A stretch of DNA of 64,000 bases from NCBI GenBank assembly GCA_033239125.1, contig BSWB01000002.1, positions 50,503,001 to 50,567,000 of the forward strand, in the 5' to 3' direction. Made by a program: the position numbers and the translations under genes. Below, piece by piece: positions 56,363 to 64,000 of this stretch. The notes below the pieces were generated by a model. That model worked only from the letters and a program-made list of their open reading frames with translations. It searched no databases and was not told the origin of the DNA. This DNA is from Fagopyrum homotropicum. Taxonomy: Eukaryota > Streptophyta > Magnoliopsida > Caryophyllales > Polygonaceae. Each line of letters opens with the position of its first letter. Position 1 is the stretch's first letter.

Positions 56363-56992
56363 GACCTTTTACTCGTCCCGAGTAAAACAAATGACAACAA
56401 CTAGACTCAAAGTCCTCAGAAAGTATGGGCAAGCAGAAAAGATAATGAAAACAAAAGAAAAGCCAAGAAGAAAGAAGGAAAAGAGAGGAAATGTGAGAAA
56501 AAGGTGAGAAACTACCATCCTTATTGATCCAAGAGTGGCCTACCCGGACAACCTCCTTATGACTCCCCTTCTTATGTCGCCAAACGCCAGAAGGGAAACC
56601 TACACTCGATGTCCCTCATTTTGCCAAGGCGCCCTTTCGGGTTTTCACCTTGCCACTCTTCTTCTTTTGATGATCTCACTTGAACTCACATCCCTCAAGT
56701 CCAATTTTTGCACCAACCTAAGGTTGGTCGGACTACCTTCTTTTTTCCTAAACCGCCCTTTCGGGTTTTCGGTTTATCCAAGGATTTTCATGCCTTTTTT
56801 CATTTTCTTTTCTTCTTTTTTTGTGAATTTCAAACTGAATTCAAAAAAACTCAAAACAAAACAACTCAAAACAAGTAGCAGTGACACTGTACAAGCAATG
56901 ATATGTCCCTCCCCCATACTTGAAGTACACTTTGTCCTCAAAGTAGAAATGAGGCAAAGATAATGTGGGAAGAAGGAAAAGAAATGTACCCC
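56363..56992 (-). other. F 3' untranslated region
   Basis: No gene. Two copies of CGCCCTTTCGGGTTTTC (near 56629 and 56754), each able to fold around CCC...GGG, lie about 125 bp apart. Confidence 0.65.
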
Positions 56993-58298
56993 TCAATGGG
57001 ATGGTCCGGATGGACCACCTGGACCCTCCTCCAGTGGGTAAGGAAAGTGGCGGAAGAAGTGCTCCTACCGGCGGTAGAGCGTGTCGATGCGGCCTTCCTG
57101 AGTCTCCATCCTCTCTCTAAATGAAGTCTCGCAGCTAGCTTGCCAAGCCAGCTGCTGAGTCTCCAACTGCTGCTGATGAGCCGCCTGCCAAGCATCCTAT
57201 CGGCGGTCGAAGTGAGTGGTCAAGGAGGAGGCGAAGCTGGACTGCCACGCCTGCTGTTGGTCAAGCATGGACTGCTGGTACTCGGTCTGCCATGCCTGAT
57301 GCTGTGTGGTCAAGGCTGCCATCTGAGCCTGAAGACTCTCCATGGCCTGACTGTCATCCCGTGCTGCAGTAGGCATCTCCTCATCAGTAACATGGGCCCG
57401 GCTGGAGCCCGTAGCATATCGCCCAACAATGTCCTCCTGAGGCCGTCTTGAAGGAACGGGGTCAGCTGGTACGTACAATTCGGAGAGCTCGTCTCCCAGT
57501 GGAAGTCATTGGGGGAGGTATGTAATGTGACTCCCATCTGCTAAAGAGAGCCAAAAGAGGTTATCTCCGTCTCTCCTGAGGAGCCTACACCTCCTCAACA
57601 TACCCTCCGTATACAGTGGGGCCTCTAGTCCGTCCTCCAAGGCAGCGAGATCCATCACCTGTGCAGCTAACAAGGAGATGATCCCGCCTCCCACAATGTC
57701 TTGTGGCTTATTCTTCTTAATCCGCTTCAAAGAGGTAAGGAAGAGGTATGGCCAATCTGGTAGCCAGTCGTTCGTGGGGTGGCAAGTATATAGCAGTGGA
57801 TGGTCCTTGAGAGAGACCTTATTCTCCTCCTTGTGTCCACAGACGACACTCATAAAGATCTTCGAGATGAGCCTCAAACAGGGGTGAGTGAATTTGTTGG
57901 AGTACTCACCCCTGGCATGAAACTTAGATGTGGTGGCGGCCTGCCAAAACTCCATCAAGTCGGGTGTCGGGATGGGTTCCCACCAGTCGTCGGAAGCGGC
58001 TATAGTCACCCCTAATGCCTCCGACAGCTGGGTGTAGTCCAATGTATACTTTCGTTTGTTGAACTTGAATGAAAGTCCAACACAACTGTTTGCTGAGCTC
58101 GGGGTATGTTGGAGCGCTCGTTATCAGAAAATCACCGAGCCCATCATTGTTGAGGAATTCCTGCATGCTCTCCATCATGTCCAAATTTTCCAAAGTAGGA
58201 ACGTCCAGAAACCGGGTTGCATACACATCCCGACCTTGTACGATCCTATACCGTTCCTTCTCAGCTTCCGACAACTTATATTTTCTCTGGTCTTCCAT
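56993..58298 (-). pseudogene. Extra ORF after pol in F, broken
   Basis: From a likely ATG at 58298 (MEDQRKYKLSEAEKERYR) the core resembles the B, C and D extra ORFs: YATRFLDVPTLENLDMM, then a frameshift near 58060, then LDYTQLSEALGVTI, PCLRLISKIFMSVV and IVGGGIISLLAAQV. A TGA follows LPQ near 57508. The C-terminal part has a Gln-rich repeat section (QAWQTEYQQSMLDQQQAWQ), with TAG codons at 57197-57199 and 57065-57067 where Gln fits, and ends PYPLEEGPGGPSGPSH. The true start is uncertain. No membrane segment is convincing. Confidence 0.7.
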
Positions 58299-59125
58299 CA
58301 CTTGTAGTTGAATAAGCAAAGGAATTAGAAATTTCAAAAAATTGAGAAAGAGACGAACCCTCTGTTGAGTTTTCCACAGGGGCGGCTGAAGAAGGTGCAG
58401 GGGCGGCAAGGCGCATGTGGGGGAGCTTGCAGGCGCAGGGACATGAGAAGAGCGGCGGGAGATTCTGGGAGTCGACGAAGGTTGTGGTGTTGGGGTTGTT
58501 CCGGCATCTTCTTTGTTGGTGTAGGCTTCGCCGGAGGTGGGGCAGTGGAGGGGCGAGGGTGTTGGTGAGTGAGAGGTTTTGTGTGTGGTGGTGGTGAGGG
58601 TTGGTGTCGCAAGGAGGTGGTTAAGGCTAGGTCGCCGGAGGTGGCGAAAGAGCGTTTGGACAGGGCGGTGTGAGAGCTTCCGGAGGGCGTAGGGGCGTGT
58701 GGAGGCGAGGTGGATTAGGGTTCGAAAAGTGAATGGAGAGGGGATGAAAAGGGCGGTAGTTGCAGGTTATTTTCGGGAAGTGTATTTTTTCTCTTTCCTA
58801 CATAAAACCGCAGGGGCGGCGTTTGTCAACGTGGGGGCGGTGACAACGAAGAGGGGGTACGCAGCCTCGGTGCCGGGGACGGCGCCGAGGATGCGTGTCA
58901 AGGATGGCTGCCGCAGGGGCGTAAGGATGTCACTGGGGGGGCGGTGACTGGCATGTTGCAGGCGCAAGCCCAGCGCCGGGGGCGGCGCTGGGCATGGGTG
59001 TCACAGCAGGGGCAGGGACACTAAGCCTCAGGGGCGGTTTTCTTGACAAAGGCTCCTTTCTTATTCCTTCGGGTTGCCACCCGAGCAGCGCCTTTGTTTT
59101 ACGTCGTTGGCTCGACGTAAGACCT
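58299..59125 (-). other. F spacer between integrase and extra ORF with CCGCAGGGGCGG motifs
   Basis: GC-rich with no supported gene. It holds exact CCGCAGGGGCGG at 58808-58819 and variants at about 58374, 58388, 58914, 58935 and 59029. Confidence 0.65.
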
Positions 59126-62100
59126 CTACTTCTCTGATTGTGCTTCCTCCAGCACCATCTCGCCAACCGGATGGTTCTTGACTCCTTCAAGGTAAGGCTT
59201 TAGCCTTTGTCCGTTTACCTTGAATACCTTGTGCGTTTGGTGATCATAAAGATCCACAGCTCCGTGAGGGTATACTTCGGCTACCACGAACGGCCCTGTC
59301 CATCTCGAACGCAGCTTACCTGCAAAGAGTTTCAAACGTGATTGAAAGAGAAGTACCTTATTACCTACCTTGAATTCCTTCCGGAGAATGTTTCGGTCAT
59401 GCCATGCTTTAGTCTTTTCTTTGTATGTGGTAGCATGGTCATATGCATCTAGCCTCAGTTCCTCCAACTCTTGCAATTGGAGCTTTCGGAATTCTCCCAC
59501 TTCCTCTATGTTCATGTTGCACTTCTTTACCGCCCACCAAGCTTTGTGATCTAGCTCCACCGGTAGGTGACAAGCTTTCCCAAACACGAACCTAAAAGGA
59601 GACATTCCGATAGGAGTTTTGTAGGTTGTCCGATATGCCCATAGGGCGTCATTTAGCCTTGCACTCCGATCCTTCCGTCCGGGAGAAACTGTCTTTTCAA
59701 GGATGGTCTTTATTTCCCGGTTAGATACCTCAGCTTGGCCGTTTGTTTGTGGATGATAAGTTGTTGATACTCTTTGGTGGACGTGTTACTTCTTAAGGAG
59801 AGCCGTGATCATCTTGTTGCAGAAATGGGTACCCCTATCACTGATTAAGGCTTTTGGAATTCCAAATCTTGCAAAGATATTTTCCTTAAGGAAAGCTGCA
59901 ACCACTTTTGAATCATCAGTTTTGGTGGCCTTTGCTTCCACCCACTTGGAAACATAGTCCACCGCAAGCAAAATATATGTGTGCCCGAATGAAGTAGGAA
60001 ACGGCCCCATGAAATAAATTCCCCAAACTTCAAATATTTCGCAAAATATAAGAGAGGATTGGGGCATTTCATGTCTCTTTGAAAGATTTCCTACCCTTTG
60101 GCATTTATCACACACTTTACAAAACGCAAAAGCCTCTCAAAAAATATGTGGCCAAAAGAAACCGGCATCCAAAACTTTTATTGCAGTTTTGTTTGCCCCA
60201 AAGTGCCCTCCACATGCTTCAGAATGACAGAAGGTTAGGACAGATTGTACCTCATTGTCTGGAATGCAACGACAAATTACTTGGTCACTGCAATGCTTCC
60301 AAAGGTAAGGATCGTCCCAAACGTAGTGTCGAGCTTCTACTTTTACCTTCTCTCATTGTGCCTTGGTGAAGTCTGGAGGATATTATTTCCTGACAATGAA
60401 ATTCACAATGTCAGCAAACCAAGGTTTAAAAGATTGGAGCTTAAGACAAACCTCTGTCGACAATTCCGCAGGGGCGCCTAGACTGAGCCGTAGGGGTGGC
60501 TGGCCGCAGGGGCGGCTTGTGTGAGGCACGGGGGCGGTTACACAACAGAAGGTTGTGTAAAATGTATCGTCTGGAAAGCTTCCAGCTATCTCCCTTCTTT
60601 TTCCTGGATCCTCCTCTTCTTTCACTATTCTGCTCAAATGATCGGCCACCAGGTTCTCAGCCCCCTTCTTGTCCCTTATCTCTAGGTTAAACTCACTTAG
60701 AAGGATCACCCATCGAATCAATCGTGGCTTTGCTTCCTTCTTTGCTATGAGGTACCTAAGAGATGCATGGTCAGTGAAGATAATTGCCTTTACCCCAAGT
60801 AGGTATTGCTTGAATTTCTCAAGGGCAAAAACCACCGCCAACATTTCCTTCTCGGTGGTAGAGTAATTCCTTTGCGCTCCATTGAGTGTCATAGACGCAT
60901 AATGGATCACATGAGAAGCCCGTCCGTCTTTCTGTCCTAAGACGGCTCCAACGGCATAATCACTAGCGTCACACATGATTTCAAAAGGTTTCTCCCAATC
61001 CGGGGAACGGGTGATTGGTGCGGTTGTAAGACATGCCTTCAAAGTGTCGAAAGCTTTTTTGCAATTCTCATCTACTATGAAGGTGACATCTTTCTTGAGT
61101 AATTCACATAGGGGTGCCGAGATCTTTGAAAAATATTTGATGAAACGTCGGTAGAAACCTGCATGACCAAGGAAAGATCGGATTTCCAAAACATTAGTAG
61201 GATAAGGTAATTTTGGATTACATCAACTTTTGCCCTATCTACCTCTATCCCTTTTGAGGATATTACATGTCCTAGCACCATTCCTTGTTCGACCATGAAA
61301 TGACATTTTTCCGAATTAAGAACCAAATTGGTTTCAGCACATTTTTCAAGAACAAGTTTCAAATGTCCCAAACATGCGTCAAAACTGTCTCCATGGATGG
61401 TAAATCATCCATGAAGACTTCAATGAATCTTTCTATGTATTCGGAGAAAATACTTATCCTGCACCGTTGGAAGGTGTCGGGTGCGTTGCAAAGTCCAAAT
61501 GGCATTCTGCGGTACGCGAAAGTGCCAAATGGGCAAGTGAACGTCATCTTTTCTTGATCTTCTGGTGCGATGGCTATTTGGAAATAGCCTGAATATCCAT
61601 CCAGAAAACAGTAGTACTGATGACCTGCAAGACGTTCCAACATTTGATCAATAAAAGGTAATGGGAAATGGTCTTTTCGCGTTACCTTGTTGAGCTTGCG
61701 GTAGTCAATGCAAACTCTCCATCCGGTTTGTGTTTTTCTCGGGACCATCTCTCCATGTTGATTTTCCACCATGGTGATGCCTCCTTTCTTTGGAAAAACT
61801 TGGGTTGGACTAACCGAAGTACTATCCGAGATAGGGAAGATCATATCTGCTTGGAGGAGCTTCAACACTTCCTTCTTGACCACATCCATCATTGGCGGAT
61901 TCAACCTCCGTTGAGGTTGCCTAGAGGGTTTGGCTTCATCCTCAAGTAAGATCCTATGCATGCAAGTTGAAGGGCTTATCCCTTTTATGTCCGCAATGGT
62001 CCATCCAAGGGCCATCTTGTGCTCTCTTAGCACTTTTACCAACTTGTCCTCTTGACCGGTAGTCAACTTGTTGGAGATGATCACCGGCAAGGTATTGTGT

Positions 62101-62366
62101 TCTCCAAGGAAAACGTACTTGAGATGTGATGGAAGGTCCTTCAATTCTATTTATGGTGCATGCACTATAGACGGAACAAGCTTCTCGCTTGGGGTTAGTA
62201 AAGTGGGCCCAATGGCCAAATTGGAGATAGGTAGCCTTTTATGCCCGTCTAATTGGGCTAGGACCTCTTTCATGTTGGATGTTAATACATAATCTGCTTT
62301 AAATCCATCAATGTCATGCTCAATTACATTTTTCATTTCATCAACATCAAAGTTATCAAAAACATC
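59126..62366 (-). pseudogene. F RT, RNase H and integrase
   Basis: RT (61359-62144) has RVCIDYRKLN, FLDGYSGYFQI and VFMDD, then a 1-bp deletion near 61412 and another shift near 61205. RNase H (60383-61189) has CDASDYAVGAVLGQ and TDHASLRYL and ends with a Pro/Leu-rich linker coded by CCGCAGGGGCGG-type motifs. Integrase follows a stop (near 60383) and has CHSEACGGHFGANKT with CDKCQ, IYFMGPFP (the usual catalytic VDFMGP Asp is Tyr here), ISDRGTHF (Asp) and HPQTNGQAEVSNRE (Glu), with stops near 60135 and 59786. The C-terminus is open at 59126-59605. A stop near 62155 precedes RT. Inactive. Confidence 0.87.
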
Positions 62367-64000
62367 TTACACAAAAGGTTCAACAATGTCAATAGCACAT
62401 AAAGAATGATCATCACTAGGAAATCTCATTGCATCATAGATGTCAAATTCCACTACTTCACCATCAAACTTCATTGTCAATTTGCCACTAACATAATCAA
62501 TTTTGGTCCTAGCAGTTTTTAGAAATGGCCTACCTAACAGAATGGGCGCAGCATGTGAATCATTTTCCATATCCATTACAAAGAAATCAACAGGAAATAT
62601 TAGGTTGTCTACCATTACTAACACATCTTCAATTATCCCTTTCGGGTACACATTAGATCTATCAGCAAGTTGTACTACAAACCTAGTTTCCATTAATGGC
62701 CCAAGGCCAAGTGATTTGTAAATCGGATATGGTAAAACATTGATAGAAGCACCAAGATCAAGCATCGCTTTGTCAAAGCGGGTTTCCCCTATAACACAAG
62801 GAATGCTTACCATGCCCGGATCGCTGCACTTCTTGGGCATTCTCCGTTGGAAAACAGCCGACACATGCTCACTTACTTGCACTTTTTGTTTCCCCTTCAG
62901 CTTCTGATTCCTCTTGATAGTGCAAAGTTCCTTCAAAAAACGAGCATACTTAGGAATACTTTTCACCAACTTAAGGAGGGGAATGTTTACCTCGTATTTG
63001 GAGAAAGTCTCAAAGAGGTCTTTGTCCTCAATCGTTCTTCTCTTCTTTAGAGCCTCAAGAAAAGGAGCCGGTGGTTTCTCAGAGTACAGTGGTGGAAAGT
63101 TAGGCTGGATGTAAGAGTCCTTCTCAACAGAACCTTTTGTTGTGTTTTCCGCAGGGGCGTCAACTTGTATGCGCAGGGGCGGCTCAGGGGTTGTCACCGC
63201 AGGGGCGGGGACATCCAGCCGCAGGGGCGATGTTTGCTCTGTGTTGGGCGCAGTTGCAGTTGCAGGGGCGGCTGTGGGTGCGGTAAAATCGACAAAAGGT
63301 TTGCTTTGTGATTCTTTTGCTGGTTTTTGTTGGATTTGCTTCCCACTCCTTAATGTTAGGGCACTAACATTCTCCTTGGGGCTTATAAACGTCTGGGAAG
63401 GCAATCCTCCGGTAAGTATTGATTCGGTCCTTGAAATGGCTTCCGCCATTTGACCAGCCTGTTTTTCAAGGTTCTTGATGTTGGATTCTGTTGTTTGGAC
63501 ATGAGTAGCAAAGTGTTTAGTGAAAACCTGCAGCATATTTTCAGTTGTTTGATACTTACCTTGACGGGGTTGCTGTTGTTGGTTTTGTTGATCCCTCCAA
63601 CGAAAGTTTTGTTGGTCACGCCAGTTTGGCATGAAATTCTGTGCATAGGGATCGTTCCTAGGCCTTTGCTACTATAGTTGTCCATAACACATTGCGTTCA
63701 CCTCAGCATCGTCATCCTGGACTTGTGGACACATGCACGTTAGATGATATGGGTCAGCACAAACTTCACAAGCTTTGAGTTGTTGTGGGGTTCCCATAAG
63801 TGTTAGCCTCTTCACCATTTCCTTCAGCTCTGCGAGCTCAGTGGAGATCTCACTCTTCCCGGTATTCACAGCATGAACTCCTTTCTTGGACGGGGTTCTT
63901 CCAAAGTTCCGAGTTCCTTCCGCTAGTTCCTGTATCTTTTCCAAAGTAAGGTTAGGAGTAGAGTTCAGAATACTACCTCCGCAAGCCGCATCGATGATCC
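62367..64000 (-). pseudogene. F gag C-terminus and protease
   Basis: The window edge cuts gag. A CCHC-like knuckle, CEVCADPYHLTCMC, lies near 63720-63765. Two adjacent TAG codons (63669-63674) follow GQL, in frame with what comes next; Gln-Gln would fit. The frame then stays open from 63668 to 62367. It shows NWRDQQNFRWRDQQN, a helical segment (ETTESN-type, about 63460-63530), a linker with repeated PLRLDVPAPAV and PLRIQVDAPA units coded by the CCGCAGGGGCGG motif, and the protease (MLDLGASINVLPY, ILLGRPFLKTA). A stop at 62367 separates it from the RT linker. Confidence 0.87.

Larger units (their letters stand above)
54813..64000 (-). mobile_element. Athila-like element F, 5' end outside the window
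   Basis: From right to left: end of gag with a CCHC-like knuckle, protease, RT, RNase H, integrase, extra ORF, polypurine tract and 3' LTR. The 5' LTR and PBS lie beyond 64000. The genes are decayed by stops and frameshifts. F is clearly different from B, C and D, with its own LTR and a zinc knuckle instead of the Asn-rich tract. Confidence 0.88.

Noticed and set aside
57140..57451. Plus-strand 103-residue frame
   Set aside because: Antisense to the Gln-rich C-terminus of F's extra ORF; no domain.

Overview
This is plant nuclear DNA, almost certainly from a flowering plant and probably a eudicot. It contains no host gene that I can support. Nearly all of it is LTR retrotransposons inserted into one another. 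Lineages were assigned from motifs: tRNA-Asp-type primer binding sites with an extra ORF after integrase mark Athila-like Ty3/gypsy elements, and tRNA-iMet-type sites mark chromoviruses. Species and chromosome cannot be read from the sequence.

Left half. 1-2190 is AT-rich and holds only a decayed Ty1/copia RT remnant. 2191-3266 is a piece of a chromovirus LTR (family H), and a second piece lies at 35507-36580. Between them is Athila-like element D (minus strand, 3267-35506, 3' LTR lost). Inside D's integrase sits element B (minus, 6380-28531), with both LTRs of 1771 bp and a perfect 5-bp target duplication. Inside B's gag-protease region sits element C (minus, 14741-24254). C keeps its 5' LTR, one uninterrupted gag-protease-integrase ORF with no RT or RNase H, and an intact extra ORF. 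C's 3' LTR and part of B are lost at a deletion junction near 14740.

Right half. 36581-40412 holds CRM-like chromovirus pieces (J, minus), in which pol runs into the LTR. J's integrase is cut by Tekay/Del-like chromovirus G (plus, 40413-52406). G carries two solo LTRs, one in RT (45153-47118) and one just before the polypurine tract (49743-51534), both with target duplications. G's 3' LTR is cut by element E (minus, from 52407, same LTR family as C). E is cut by Athila-like element F (minus, 54813 to the window end).

How the parts relate. Each Athila-like element should read gag - protease - RT - RNase H - integrase - extra ORF. Only B's pol and C's two ORFs are still largely open. C could only move if RT came from a relative. 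Besides the domains, the window shows family-specific short GC-rich near-palindromes scattered through LTRs, spacers and coding linkers; one such motif shared in the same sense orientation by chromoviruses and an Athila-like element; a six-unit hairpin array in G's 3' region with a covarying stem; and conserved non-coding blocks next to the polypurine tracts.
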